Shown here piece after piece: positions 1 to 12,446 of a stretch of DNA of 64,000 bases. The position numbers and the translations under genes are program-made. The stretch is from Solenopsis invicta (lineage: Eukaryota > Arthropoda > Insecta > Hymenoptera > Formicidae): the NCBI RefSeq assembly GCF_016802725.1, contig NC_052669.1:9571770-9635769 (forward strand), read 5' to 3'. The notes under the pieces are model-generated. The model saw only the letters and a list, made by a program, of their open reading frames with translations. It searched no databases and was not told the origin of the DNA. Position 1 is the first letter of the stretch, and every line of letters starts with the position of its first letter.

Positions 1-619
1 TATTGCGGTGTGCCATTCCGCGCACAATATTATTTGTGTTTTGGTTTTTCGGGGCGGAGCGAGCCGAGAGAAGAGAGTTTCACCGGTGCTGCACAATCGC
101 CCGTGCTCGCAAAGCAACTTGTCTCCTTCTTCGATTTCTCTCTCGCTTCCTCGGCACTTTATCCTCCGAAAAACGGTCGTTTCTTCTATTCAGAGCTTGG
201 AAAGTATTATCTGTTATTACGCTCGTCACGCATGCGAATGTATGCCTCTGCCATTCGCGTGAGAAGTCACCCTTTAAAGAACTCCAAGTAGTATAACCTT
301 TCTATATCTTCTGTGTTCCGATTCCTGTTATTGCTCACGAAGCAAAATGTACGCCGTTACTTACTTCAATATCATCACAGTTAAAGAGAACTTTGTATCG
401 TCGATTTGCTCATTGAAATACTTTATGACCGAATGATTTCTCAAGCCTGCAATATAAGTCGGAATTACGCTAAAGAGTTTCAACATAATCATTTCTAAAA
501 GAACACGCGAATGCTTCTCGACAAAACATACGAACTTGAGAGTTCTATGATAAGAGAGGTTTATAATAAATCCGTAGCAATGCTACTGCACTGACTCTGC
601 TCGTGGGACAGCGTGCTTC
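1..619. other. No gene recognised
   Basis: The first 300 bases are moderately GC-rich with three short overlapping plus frames that lack recognisable protein features; the rest is AT-rich. Confidence 0.5.
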
Positions 620-1145
620 GCGACAGACAGACAGACAGACGGACACGAAGAAAGCGGAGTCAGCGAGAAGACTGTGAAGAAAGGGGCAACGAAAATTAAA
701 GAAGCGCTAAGCCGGGCGCTAAACCGAAGAACCACTTGTTGAGCAGCTTGCGGTGGCAGCACGCCGGTTAGAGGAAGATCGGAGCGACTCGGAAGCGAGA
801 GTAGAGAAGGGAAAGGGGTCGTGGATGCGACGCGGTCGGCGGGGGGTAGGGTGTACGGATATGCAGATGAGGGGCGGCCGCCCCCGTGTAACTAACTTCT
901 AACTTTCGCGTAACGGCCGGCGGCGGTGACGGCCTTCCGCCAGTTTTACACCGACAGTTCTCGCGCGGCGACGAGTTTTCGCACCCCTCCTCCCTTCCCC
1001 CGCCTTCCCCTCGCCCTTATAAAATTAGATCCGAGAGCACCGAGAGCAGCCCACCAATCTGAATCTCTCGACCCGCTTGACTCTTCAAGCGGCGTGGCTG
1101 ACGCTTCGATTCGATCTCGAAAACTTCCGAAAGGTCTCGGATGAA
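620..1145 (+). other. CpG-rich block with a TATA-like motif
   Basis: GC-rich purine-skewed DNA, then CT-rich DNA, then TATAAAA at 1018-1024 followed by CGAGAGCACCGAGAGCAG. A promoter is possible, but no reliable reading frame follows, so no gene is called. Confidence 0.25.
622..641. repeat. (GACA)n microsatellite
   Basis: Five GACA/ACAG units at the start of a CpG-rich block. Confidence 0.8.
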
Positions 1146-1913
1146 CATGATCGACGAATGTTATCCCATTTTCTACGAACGATTCTTACCTCGCGGAATA
1201 TATGAAAATATGAGTAGATATATATAAGAGAATATTTCACTCGCTACTTCAATGTTATTTAACGGACTAATTTGTGGCGTGTACGATAATCTGCATGATA
1301 AGTTGCAGTAGCAAGTTTTAATACGGTATTTTTTTAGATTACAGGTAATGATAAAAAAGCGGTATTTTAATTTCGATTAAGATAACATTTGATGAATGAA
1401 ACAAAAAAGTGCACGGAGAACGTTATGATTAATTGTTGACGTATTTATATACTTGCTGTATATTATTCAATAAATAAAAGAATACTGCAATGACATTATT
1501 GTATAGTGTAAGATTTTGAAAAAGTAAAGCAATATATAATACTTTTAACTATCAATGAGCATATATTCTTACCTACACAAAGATAAAATATTTTAATTAA
1601 ATTAATAAATTAATCAATATGCGATATGATTTCTGCTGCTCTCTTGTGCTATCCGTATATAAGATTGTAGTGTAGGAGAAACTACAACAATGGTATTTAA
1701 AAAATTATCAATTAACGTCACTTTACGACGTAACGCCGAAATACGCCTGCCTCATTTCCAGGAATAGAGCGAAGAAAACCGCAGGACAACGGAGCACCGC
1801 AGTACTTTTCCATTTCTGGACGTTTTTCCGTTCGCCGGCCCGTCGAAAAAAGCCAAAGAGAAGGATGCCTGGCGCCGGGACGCCGGCGACGACGAGTCTC
1901 GACCCAGATATCG

Positions 1914-1938
1914 CGTCGTCGTCGTCGTCGTCGTCGTC
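1914..1938. repeat. (GTC)n trinucleotide microsatellite
   Basis: Eight TCG/GTC units. The reverse frame reads an aspartate run, explaining open frames here. Confidence 0.85.
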
Positions 1939-2811
1939 CACGAGGGTGGAAAGACGACGTCGTCTCCTCCGCGGCTCCCGCTTTCTTTTCTTATTTTTCT
2001 CTTTTGCTCTCCCATCGCGAACGAATCCTCCCTCCAGCACATCTCGGTTGAGGTAGGTTTTTCCACCCTTCCTATCCAACGTTGCCCTCCGAGCATCGGT
2101 TTCGCGCACACATCGAACACCGCTTCTGTCCGGCGCGCGACGTCTACGTTGGAACGATCCTCGTAAGGATCCCCGCGCGACTCTCATGACGAACGAGCAC
2201 GCTCATCTTATGAGTCACTCGTGAATCGCTCTTATTTTTAAGTTAGCACGAACGAAAAGCTATACGGGAGCAATCGAAAATTTGATTCATCGTAGACATT
2301 CAGATGTTACGTCTGCACCAATTTTTATTATGATAACTTCCAACTGCAACTGTCATCCCCTGTTTTTTACGCTTCGGATATACGTAGGTAGAAAGACATC
2401 TTACTGTTTTAATATTATTTATCGAACGGAATAACTTTTATTTTATGTTAAATTATAGCATGATAATTTCTAGTTCTAAGCCAATTTGAAATAAATCAGC
2501 TTAACAAGAATGTACTTAAGGTTGATTAAAATTAAATATTTTCCAAAGAATGCTCGCTATTTTTCATAATGTATTTAGACATTGTCTGACAATTAATGCA
2601 ATCGTATACCGAAACAATGCGTTGCCATTCATTACGAACGTTGCCTTAAGACACTACCTTTGTACACTCCGCATCATTATTGCTGGTGTAGGCTGCACAC
2701 GCATCAAATAATAAATTAAGTCAACTGATATGATCGGGGAGTAACGCGATTGGTCGCTGCTGCCGGGACCCTCCTTTATTTTTTTTTTATCGCACAGGAA
2801 TCTCCGTAGTG

Positions 2812-2841
2812 CCGGCCATAGGAGCTCCGGCCATAGGAGCT
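2812..2841. repeat. 15 bp tandem duplication
   Basis: CCGGCCATAGGAGCT occurs twice head to tail, followed by CCTACGGTACGGCC. GGAGCTCC palindromes form at the junction. It is GC-rich within AT-rich DNA. Confidence 0.8.
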
Positions 2842-4453
2842 CCTACGGTACGGCCATTTTGAATTATTAATGTCTATGTACGATGTTATACATTGTACCA
2901 TAAGTAGAAGTCAAGTTAGCGGTCAGGTACGATATCATTCAAAAAATAAATTTGTTTTCGTATTAGATCTCTAGTGGCATTTCAAATACATATCAATCAC
3001 ACGTTTGATGTCATATTATGTGTGAAAATTACCTCATAGCTGTAACTTTGCAATCATATTTCAATAACGTGACAATTATTAATAATGTAATTACCTATAA
3101 TATTTAAAACAATGTCCGATATTACAAGATTGTAAATTAACAAAAATTAAAACGACCACGCGAGTAGAAAAAATCGTCCATCCAACGAAAGCAATATATT
3201 ACGTAAGTAAAATCGAAAAATCCGTTTAAAGATTAAACGATTGCACTTGATTTTAAGTAAACACTCGGTAAAACCATTATCGCAATTTTATGATTCTAGA
3301 AATACGCGAATGTATCGCAACGTACGAGAAAAATTCATCTAAAAAAAATTCTGAATTCGAAAGAATTGAAATCTGATCAAGTGGAAAAGAAGAGCACTTA
3401 AATGACAGAAATCACGAATTGTACTCACTGACAATGAAACCTTGTCCGACATACATACATTTAAGATGCGTTTAATGACGCGCTCTGCGACTATGCGAAA
3501 ACATCGCAAGGAGCTACTGACGTTCAAAAATTTATAAGAATTATAAGTCGATAAAGTCGCGGCAGAGAGCTTGATCCCCGAGATTTGGACGCTGAGACGG
3601 GATCCTGAGTAAACGCCGAGGATGCGTATCAGTTTATGTGGGCTAAATTGTTTAAGGGTCGGTGTGTCCTTAAGCTAAGGCAAAAGGTTGTCTGGGGCGG
3701 CGTCTAGCCGTGTCTATCGATTATCCCCCGTCCTTGTCTGTCCCCTCCGATCTTACCGTCCCTCTTCCGCCGCCCCACCTTGTCAACCGTCTATAGCTAT
3801 ACGTCTCTATCCTTTCTCCTCTGCTTTTCCAACGTGTCTCTCTCACTCTCTTTCTCCCTCCCCATCTATCTCCGTTCCTCTCTTTCTCTCTCTTTCTGGT
3901 TTCCCTACTCCGTCGCCACCACGTCCTCCACGGTGCTCCTGACCTGTCGCAAACCACCTACGCGTTTACGCACGGCACTTGGACCCTTCTTATGACGACG
4001 GCACACTCGATCGGGAGTCTCAGCTGAAAAGGGTGACCCCAAACCGTCAACGCTTATCGCTAATTCTGTAGCTACGGATATCAACTCTTTATCAAGAAGA
4101 TACAAGTCGACGATATCATTGCGAAATACATTGTTAAACTGATGTTGTTGGATTTATTATTATTTCTATACATAAATCAGGATAAAAGAATATTGAAATT
4201 TAGAAGAGAAAAAATTTCATCGATTAGTTTCGAAAAGATATCAAATAGCTTTCTTGTTTTATAATTTATATATTTATTTTATATTTTGAAATGCTGTATT
4301 TTACGACAAAATATTATAACCTCCAGCAATAATATAACAATATATTGTTATAATATATAAATATATTATACGTTTTTATATATCGTGAGACGTACACACA
4401 CGCACACACGCGCGCGCGTTTCAAGAGTTAAATAATCATTATATAATCTAAGA

Positions 4454-4474
4454 ATATTGACAGATTGTCAATAT
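4454..4474. repeat. Small perfect hairpin
   Basis: ATATTGACA and TGTCAATAT flank a three-base loop (GAT). GAATATTGA also occurs just outside on both sides. Confidence 0.6.
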
Positions 4475-5559
4475 GGAGAATATTGATGAGGCCGTCATCC
4501 CGCTAGCCACTCTACACATCGCGATCTCAATAAATAAGGCTAGATTTCGATTCGGATGCCGGTGTCGGAGAGTTGACAAGTCTCAGAAAGTTGTCAGCCT
4601 GCAAGAGTAAAATCGCAAGGATACGTTCGATTCGTGCTAACGCAAAAAAAAATAAATATTATATAGAAAAACTATAATGAGATTGAAACATATTGTAACA
4701 CGTAACAAAATACATCACGCAGCCAACTGTTGGTGTATTTTGAAACGGTTGGAGCAACGCTTCGCTGCTGACTGCTTGGGATTTTATTCATCGCATAATG
4801 TGTCACGAGTCGTTTGCAATGTATCGCAAAAGGCATCGTGAAACGCAAAACGCAACGTAAGAATGAGATGGCACGCAGGACATAAAGCGGGGCATATTTC
4901 ATGTGTCGCTATGTAAGAAGTACAAAAGAGCAGGGAATCTTTTTAACGAAACTCGAAGCGCGATTGAAAATCGTGAAAACATGGCTATTTCTTTTCTACC
5001 ATCTTTTTATATCACATCATCCGTCGCGTTATTTTAATCGGTGCCATTAAAAAGATTAAGTGTCACATCCTCGCGACGGCAATGAATATGACGCGCGTTC
5101 AAGAAGTGTCAAGAAATAGGAAAAATAATTCGAAGAGAAAAACATTTTTTCATTATTACAACCGCAATCGTGTGTCATCTTTTTTACATAAACTTTATAT
5201 ATTATTACGAATATATTCGATATTTGTCTAAAAGTTAAATAAATTATACGATATCGCAAGAACGTTAAATAAAACTTTTAGAATTCTTCTCCAAAAAAGT
5301 TCTATCAAGATATTGCTACCTGATTAAACTGCCAAAATGAAACGATCGATATGGACACATCAAATTATTATTTAAACTGTCAACAGGAATTAATTGCTTC
5401 TTGTAAATAGTCCTATTACCGTATTAAAACTATCATGTTAATACTCGTATTTGAGTAGAAAGTTGCGTGACTAAAACAGAAACGAAAGAGATCACCTGTA
5501 ATAATTCTTAGGGGCAAATGTGCGTATTAGCGGGTATTCCAAGTGGCGATTGGTGATAC

Positions 5560-5626
5560 ACGCGCGCGCATAAGTGTGTGTGCGTATGTGCGTGCGTGCG
5601 TGTGTGTGTGTGTGTATGCGCGCGCG

Positions 5627-5674
<48 letters not shown>
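5560..5674. repeat. (GT)n/(GC)n microsatellite, potential Z-DNA tract
   Basis: Alternating purine-pyrimidine DNA: mixed TGCG/CGCG/TGTG units, then a nearly pure TG run at 5633-5674. Reverse frames read Thr-His repeats (THTHTH), which is an artefact of the repeat. Confidence 0.9.
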
Positions 5675-5675
<1 letters not shown>

Positions 5676-5835
5676 CGGACAGGTCGTGACCTAGGCCGTC
5701 TTGAAGGGCAGACATTTTTTAATCGATAACCAGCCTCCCCTCCTCCCCTTTCCCGCGACGACCGACACCCCCGAAGGTAGCGGAGGGTGATGAGGTCGCT
5801 GACTAAAGGGGAGGCCGAAGGGGTGAAGGGGAAAA

Positions 5836-5858
5836 AGAGAGAGAGAGAGAGAGAGAGA
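5836..5858. repeat. (GA)n microsatellite
   Basis: About eleven GA units in a GA-skewed CpG block; potential GAGA-factor sites. Confidence 0.85.
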
Positions 5859-8056
5859 CGATCGTGGAGGCGTACAGACGCCACGCTTGTACTTCGGTGC
5901 TCTCATACCACCAGCCTAAATAAAGGCCCATCCCTTAAAGCGGATCGGCTCGAAAACATTGTTAAAGGGGATGGAGCGCCAAAAGTGGCCTCGACTAGGT
6001 GAAACGGGTGAGATTGGCAAAATACGCCGGTCGCACCTATTAGTCACGATAATGGGACACTGTTAATAATAGCGCCGAGACGGAGAAAGTTCTTCGCGAT
6101 GCGGAGACACAGTTTTAGCGGGGTTAAACACGGCGAAATCGCGAAAATGCGCAAGTAGGTTATATGAAGTATTCAGTACACGATTAATCTTTTGTGAATT
6201 GCAGTGAAAATAAGAATTTCTGTACGTAATATATTTGATACGCGTAAGAAGGCATTTGGGAATTGAATTTCGATGCAATAATATATTAAGTCTACGTACG
6301 ATAAACATCGCAGTAGTCCAAAGTTGCACAAAGCAGGATTAAATAATTCCAATTGAGACAACTAAGATCAACTGACGAGCTAAAGTCACTGGCAATTTAA
6401 TAAAATCTCACGCTAAGCTTCCAAAGTCTCGGTATGCGTGATACGAATTCCATTCTAACTCGAGGGTTCATAGAAACTTTTGAAGAAGCATCGGCATTGA
6501 TTCCGCCGCATAATCTCGCCCTTCGATACGCCTTGAGCTTCGTCCAGTTACGTCAGACTACGTAATAACAAAATGAAAGGAAAAAAGGGAGGAAAAAAAG
6601 CAATAAAGGAGCGAGCACGGAGAACTCGGGACGAAACGGCAAAATATTGTTTTTCCATTCTTCTCGCGGGCGACGATGGCGAGACGAGGTGCGAGCAGTG
6701 TTTTCAGAAAAAATACACCACCCCCCCGGCCGCCACCCCCGCCCGCGGCGTGTCGATCTGTATTTTTTTCCATCCCTGTCCTCCTCCCGCCGCGTCGTTA
6801 TAACTTGCTCCCTATGGCAAACGCAGGGCTTGCAAATTTCGAAATGAAAACATCGGCCGAAAGTAAAACCAAACTTGTTTTGCGCCTTTTTGCAGTCGCA
6901 AAACAAGGCAGGTGTAAAACTACAATAAAAACTCTAGTGTAGGGACGGAAAATAACGTTTCATCAATCACATCGCCATTTCACTGTTTGTTATATTGCAT
7001 TCTAAAAATTGATCACCGAATTCGAATCGAAGTCGATGCTGATTATTTGTCTTGAAATAGCTTCAATTCTTATTTATTTATTTTTTTATTAAACATTCAC
7101 AATCGATAAAACTAAAGTACTGTTCCCATCGTTACTATTAATAAAATATATCATATACACACGTACACGTACTTTTTTTTTTAAGTGCCAAAATATATAA
7201 TTAAATTTCTCAGAATCACTTTGTGGAGAGAAGTTTTTAACGAACTTTCCTCTATGCAGAAAATTTCGGATCACTACACTTTACACGAAACAATTTGCAC
7301 GAAATAATTCTCGTAAAAGCACGCGGGTCAGGTTTTAATCGATAACTTCTTTCTCTAACATTCGCGTCTTTGTTACATCGTACTAGGGGGCGAGGAACAA
7401 CGTTTGCGAGAGAAACAGTCGGTAAATTTCGCGAATGAATTTTAATGCGCCATCGTTTTCAGGACACATTCTTTCAAGCGGGTTATAAACGCATCTTAAG
7501 AAAAGAATCGAGACATTGCGACGACTGCAATTCCACCACTGCTTCTGGCGATGGCAATAACGCTGCGTTGCGTTACGACATTGTCGATTTACGACCTCGA
7601 TACTAATTGCGTCTCCGTTAGTAATTAATACTTGCTTAATGATTCGACGGACCGTGAAAGGAGCGAGCGAGCGAGCGAGCGAGTGAACGATCGGACGCGA
7701 CGTGTGCACGGCCGCCGATACACCTGCAGTGCTTTAGTTTACGATCGTCGGGATAATTCCTGAAACTTTACGCGGAGCATCCCGCGCGCGTTGCTCGGGT
7801 AGACAATTGGCAGCCGGGATCGAAGTCGCTTAAAAAGCGCGCCGCCGCTAATTACGATGGAACGACGGGGAGCGTCAACGTCTCGTTAGCGCAGATTTTG
7901 TTAATAGCGGCGTGCACGGCGCGAGGTTCACCTGTTGCGTAAACACGGTAACACTAGGTGTCCCAGAATTCTAAACGAGTAACCTCAGGGGCGTCCGATG
8001 AAACGAACTCATCTCCTCTCCTCCCCGCCTCTACGCTTTGATCGCTGCAGCGAGTG
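5859..8056. other. No gene recognised
   Basis: Mixed AT-rich and moderately GC-rich DNA. A C-rich patch near 6718-6750 gives proline-rich open frames in several phases. The 7383-7709 minus frame shows no family features. Confidence 0.5.
7661..7682. repeat. (GAGC)n microsatellite
   Basis: Five GAGC units within a moderately GC-rich stretch. Confidence 0.8.
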
Positions 8057-8302
8057 CACGGAGAAAATAATTTATGCTGCAGCGTCTACAAATTTAGTTG
8101 GCTACACATAAGAAAATAATTTTATGTTGGACAATCGAAATAATTAGGTAGGACCCTGAGCACGATAACGTTGCTGCAAACAGTTTTGACAACTACTCCA
8201 ACAACATTCTAGCAAACCAGTTTGAATGTCCTATACAATTTTTTAAATAACTCAACATAATTATTTCCAATTCTGTATTTCGTCAAAATTGTTCTTTCCG
8301 TG
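8057..8302. mobile_element. CACGG-type TIR element, diverged full-length copy (246 bp)
   Basis: The left end starts CACGGAGAAAATAATTT and the right end finishes AATTGTTCTTTCCGTG, so the termini are inverted. The interior matches the other copies in order (AAATTTAGTTGGCTACA, AAAATAATTTTATGTTGGA, AAATAATTAGGTAGGA), and the length is within two bases of the best copies. No open frame of transposase size is present, so it is a non-autonomous (MITE-like) element. Confidence 0.75.
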
Positions 8303-11300
8303 CAGTAAACCAATAGACGAATGGGTTGGGTGGTGTGAATCGATTGTTTGCCTCCGTAATAAGTTGTACCGAGATAATGCGAAAGGAAGAGAGCTACTGG
8401 TGTTTGAAAGAATTTCTGCCGCGTCTATCGCCGCGTGTGAATTTTGCAAAATAATCGATATCGCGACGGGTCGGCGGAATCAGACTTGCAATTCGAGGCA
8501 CGCACTCGCGCATTAATCCCGATAACGCGAACGGCTGTTTTGGCAACGCCAGCGGAGACGCGGCAGCGTTTAAAACACGATCATATATCACACCTGGATA
8601 TTTTTATTTTCGGGCGGAAAAAAAATTATCTCTGTCATCCTTTGCAACCTGTTGCAGCGCAAACGCTACAAGGGGGAAAACAAGCGTTCGGATTGTCAAA
8701 TAAAAGTAATTGAGAGAGTGCGTCGAAACGGTCCGCGGATCGCGCAGCCAGTCGTTGTTTTTCTGGATAAAAAAAAGGAGAGGAGGGGAGAAAAAAAACG
8801 ATTGAGAGAATATTAAACGGTTACCTGTTGCGATCTGTTGACTGTACGAGCGAACGATCGGGTTTTAATCATGAAAAAAGTAAACAAATGCTTTTTTATG
8901 TTACATTACAATCGCGAGCAACCGATCACGGTCGCCCGGGGCGACAAAATCGAGATTTTCCCGGAGAAATCGCGTTGCAAAATCGCTCTGGCACGATCCT
9001 CGATCAATTTCATTGCTGAATTTCTTAATTTCTTTCCTTGGAAGGTTCCTAAAATTTGTCAAATCTTTCCCCTCGCATTTTTCAATCAAAACATTTCTTA
9101 CCACTCTCACACACTCTTTCTCCTTTCTGCCTCTTTCACATCGTATCGATTGAATAAATTTATTTATTGCATCTATGTTTAATCGTCGTCAAATATACGT
9201 ATTATGACACGCGTTAATATGTGACAAATTCCGTAAAACAAAAAGTAAAGAAAATTGATGAAGAGAATTTCGAATTAATCGTATGCTCCGGTATTAAAAA
9301 TTTACTTTAAAGAATTTATGAAAAGCGAAGCCGATCGATTTGGTAGAGAGTTTCCGAGAGAACCTCTTACGTTACGGATTGAACATTCGTACGTTTCTCT
9401 CGACCCAACCGCCGCGACAGGGATGACGGAAAAATTCTCTGCGAACGCGTCGAGAGATTCGCAAGATTTCGGCAAACCCTCTCACTAGTAAAACAGGTTT
9501 CTCGCTCCGCTTTCGGCCGCGCGCGCTCTCCATGATAATCGAGCGTCCTAACCGACGCGGTAACGCGCTCCCGCGGATGGTTCGGGCGAGTTCGGGGTCG
9601 CGCACCCCTCCGCGTTAGGGGTTGGTAATTCCAGGCCGGGTAAATTCCCTCCCTCGTACGTGCCAGGACCTCCCGAAGTTCCCTGTTTTATCCACCGCGG
9701 ATAAGGGTTGGTCGGCCGCCCAAAATCACGGGGGTAAATTGGAACCTTCCGCATCGCGCGGCGGTAAAATTCGCTCCAAGGATCGACACCGAGGGAAGGA
9801 CACCGTGCAGTATAATGTTCCCCGATTGCTGCACCGATAACCACGCGTTATAAACTTTCATTTTTTAATCACTGTAACAAATTTGTCGTTTGGAAAACAA
9901 CGTAATGCGCTTTACTCTCGAAATCCTCGATGATAATATACGCTTACACAGACTTGAATGCAATAACAGACACGCTTTTCTCTTCACTTTCAATAGAAAT
10001 CTGTTTGTGCATAAATATTTTTATATGTTTGTAAATGTTTATACTCTTTACAAATCAAAAGTCTCATGTCTAATGGTACGATGCCATTTTGAAAAGACTG
10101 AGTAAATTGAAAAATATAATTAAATACAAATTTCATCAGTCATAACTTGAAATCTTTTATTAATTATTTACATATTGTATAATTCACACGGCTGTGAAGC
10201 TAAAAACCAATTATATTAATTATCCAATCCAACGTAAATCACTGTAATAAATTACAAGTCGCACATTCTTTTTTAGATCCTTACGTTTATGCAACAACTT
10301 TTTCTCAGAGTTTTTCTTAAATGTGGCAGTTACATTTTAGAGGAATATTTTATTTAGAAGCACAGTGCGAAAGGCGAAGGTGACGACAAAAATATTTTAC
10401 AAGTAATATAACATTTAAATAATGTTAAATATTTATAACACGTTACATGTGCAATAATTGGCATAAATATTAACAAATATTTGCATCACATTTGTATTAT
10501 ATTATGTCGTTGAGACACATCTTAGCATTCTCATTAACTTTAATCGAGTCATCACAGTAACCATTGCAAAATTATCAATCGCCTCTTTCTCATCGAAAGT
10601 TTATCTCTTCGCGATGATATGCTAAAATTCTAGGATGCACAAAGTCATGTAAAATTTAATTAGCGTCTGCCGTAGAAAGACTGTGCTTATTAGAGCGGTC
10701 AATTTTTTCACATAAGCGTATACCGAGCGAAAAATCGGCAAAGCCTAAAACGTCTCCAAACAACAATATCCGGCTACATGCCGGAAAGTAATATCGATAT
10801 TACATAAATTTTAAAAGGATCAAAAAGAAAAATGGGACGTTTAATATGCCGACGTTCTTTTTGCAAAATACAGCTCTTTATAGCGCGACACATCCATGAA
10901 TTGCAAAGTATGTAGTATAATAAAGCGATTAAGATAGTTTAGAGAAAATATTCGAAAAGGAGACGATTTGCTCGATATCAGTTCATGACATTATCCTTGA
11001 AACTTAATTGTAAAACTTTTTTGTGATTTTTTTTCCAAAAACCCGTACAAATTCTAATTATTTATATGCGGTATTTTTTTTAAGTTTTACTTTTTCTCGC
11101 GATAATAATATACGACGAGCCAAGACATAAAACTGCATAATTAATTTCCACTGATGGATTAAAGTTGCCGACCGGTGTTACATAAAACTTTAATTATTAT
11201 TTATCGCGAAAGGCGTTCGCCTTAGATAACTTTATAGCATGCAAATAGAGGCTGCGTTAATTAATTATCGTTTCGCAATCGTATATCGAATCATGCAGAA

Positions 11301-11829
11301 AGTTACGTATGCTTTAATTAATATTTGTAAGAAATATGCGCGATTAGCCGCCAACTTTTCTTTACGCGCTAGGTAAATACCTGAAATGCAAGAATATAGA
11401 AAAGAAAAATAAAAAAAATTTCTTAATGAAAAATCGTGTCGCGCTCGCTATGGTCAGGTCACAGTTGTTACGTACAAATCGAATTAACATCCAAGCAGAT
11501 AAATTATCATATACCTCACGTCTATCATAACACTGCGCTTTTTTCGCGAGCACTCGCCACGCTCCATAACCAAGAAAGTTAATAAAAAATAATCACAAAT
11601 AATCATAAAAACACGAAGCTCAAAAAAAAATCGCGATCGCGCTTGCGTCGGTAATTAGTCAACCTAATAATTATCACTTTGAAACAAGGACAAGAAATAT
11701 GTAAAAATATGCAAAAATTAAAGATATAACTCATCGTTGGCAGTTTTTTATCTTTTCGTTCTTTACATACGTCAAAGATAGTTACGTTAAAAAGAAGTAA
11801 GGAAACTGAGAATGAAATTCTCGCATAAA
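8303..11829. other. No gene recognised
   Basis: A moderately CpG-rich patch at 9370-9840 carries overlapping frames on both strands; the rest is AT-rich. The motif cluster at 11239-11323 is listed separately. Confidence 0.5.
11239..11323. promoter_or_regulatory. POU octamer and homeodomain-site cluster
   Basis: ATGCAAAT (11239-11246), TTAATTAATTATC (11257-11269) and TTTAATTAATA (11313-11323) lie within 85 bases. The combination suggests an enhancer of a developmental gene, but AT-rich DNA yields TAATTA by chance. Confidence 0.25.
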
Positions 11830-12307
11830 AATATGATTTTGCTAAAGTATCTAAAATTTAATTGGATACAGGTCTGAAAATAATTTTTGTTAGATCATCA
11901 AAATGTAATAATTATGTAAGACGCTTAGACCGATTGCTAAAATGCAGAATTTTTTTACTGCACTGCTCATCGTGCTTAATAATTATTTTGATGGTGCAAC
12001 AAAATCATTTTTTACACGGAAAGAACGATTTTGCTAAAGTGTCCAAAAATGTAGCTGGATACAGATCTGAAAATAATTTTCTTGAGCCATCAAAATAATT
12101 GCGTAGGATAGTGAAATTAGTTGCTGAAATGTCAAAACATTTTGCAGCCTTGCTCATCACGTTTGACGGCCTGTATAATTATTTAGATGGCCCAACAAAA
12201 TTATTTTCAGATCTGTATACAGCTAAATTTTTGGACACTTTAGGAAAACCGTTCGTTCCGTGCATAGATCTGTATCTAGCTAACTTTTTAAGTACTCGAG
12301 CAAAATT
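11830..12307. mobile_element. CACGG-type TIR element, old copy split by a younger one
   Basis: The left portion (about 11830-12014) carries the family order: TTTTGCTAAAGT, a degraded GGATACAGGTCTGAAAATAA, then the centre and the start of the right arm. The right arm resumes at 12263 with AGATCTGTATCTAGCTAA and runs to about 12307. The break is occupied exactly by the 12015-12262 copy. Terminal CACGG/CCGTG bases are no longer recognisable, consistent with greater age. Confidence 0.75.
12015..12262. mobile_element. CACGG-type TIR element, intact 248 bp copy nested in an older copy
   Basis: It begins CACGGAAAGAACGATTTTGC and ends AAAACCGTTCGTTCCGTG. Its arms of more than 90 bases are inverted repeats of each other (GCTGGATACAGATCTG on the left, CAGATCTGTATACAGC on the right). 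TA stands immediately left, and CATA follows on the right, compatible with a TA target duplication if the element keeps two extra bases on one end. No coding capacity. Confidence 0.85.
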
Positions 12308-12345
12308 CACTATTTCGACAAAATACGTCACTAATATATTATATA

Positions 12346-12446
12346 CTCTCTAAATCTCATAGAATAACGTCCCTCTGAAAAAGTGAAAATTGAGCCAGTG
12401 CCAGTGCAATTTTCAGATGATTTTTCACTCTACGAAATTGAAAGAG
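12346..12446. mobile_element. CTCTCT-type 101 bp TIR element flanked by TA
   Basis: The left end is CTCTCTAAATCTCATAGAAT. The right end, read in reverse complement, is CTCTTTCAATTTCGTAGAGT. TA lies immediately outside both ends (12344-12345, 12447-12448). AGTGAAAATT and GCAATTTTC inside are shared with the copy at 35044-35144. No coding capacity. Confidence 0.75.

Larger units (their letters stand above)
1146..5555. other. Mostly AT-rich, no gene recognised
   Basis: Contains a CpG-rich patch at 1721-2190, a CT-rich patch at 3686-3990, an alternating CA/CG tract near 4396-4420 and the small repeats listed separately. Open frames are short or lie in low-complexity patches. Confidence 0.5.

Noticed and set aside
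1018..1024. TATAAAA as a definite promoter
   Set aside because: No supporting initiator or reliable downstream gene; kept only as a note on the CpG block.
5492..5884. Thr-His repeat protein on the minus strand
   Set aside because: Direct translation of the GT/GC microsatellite.
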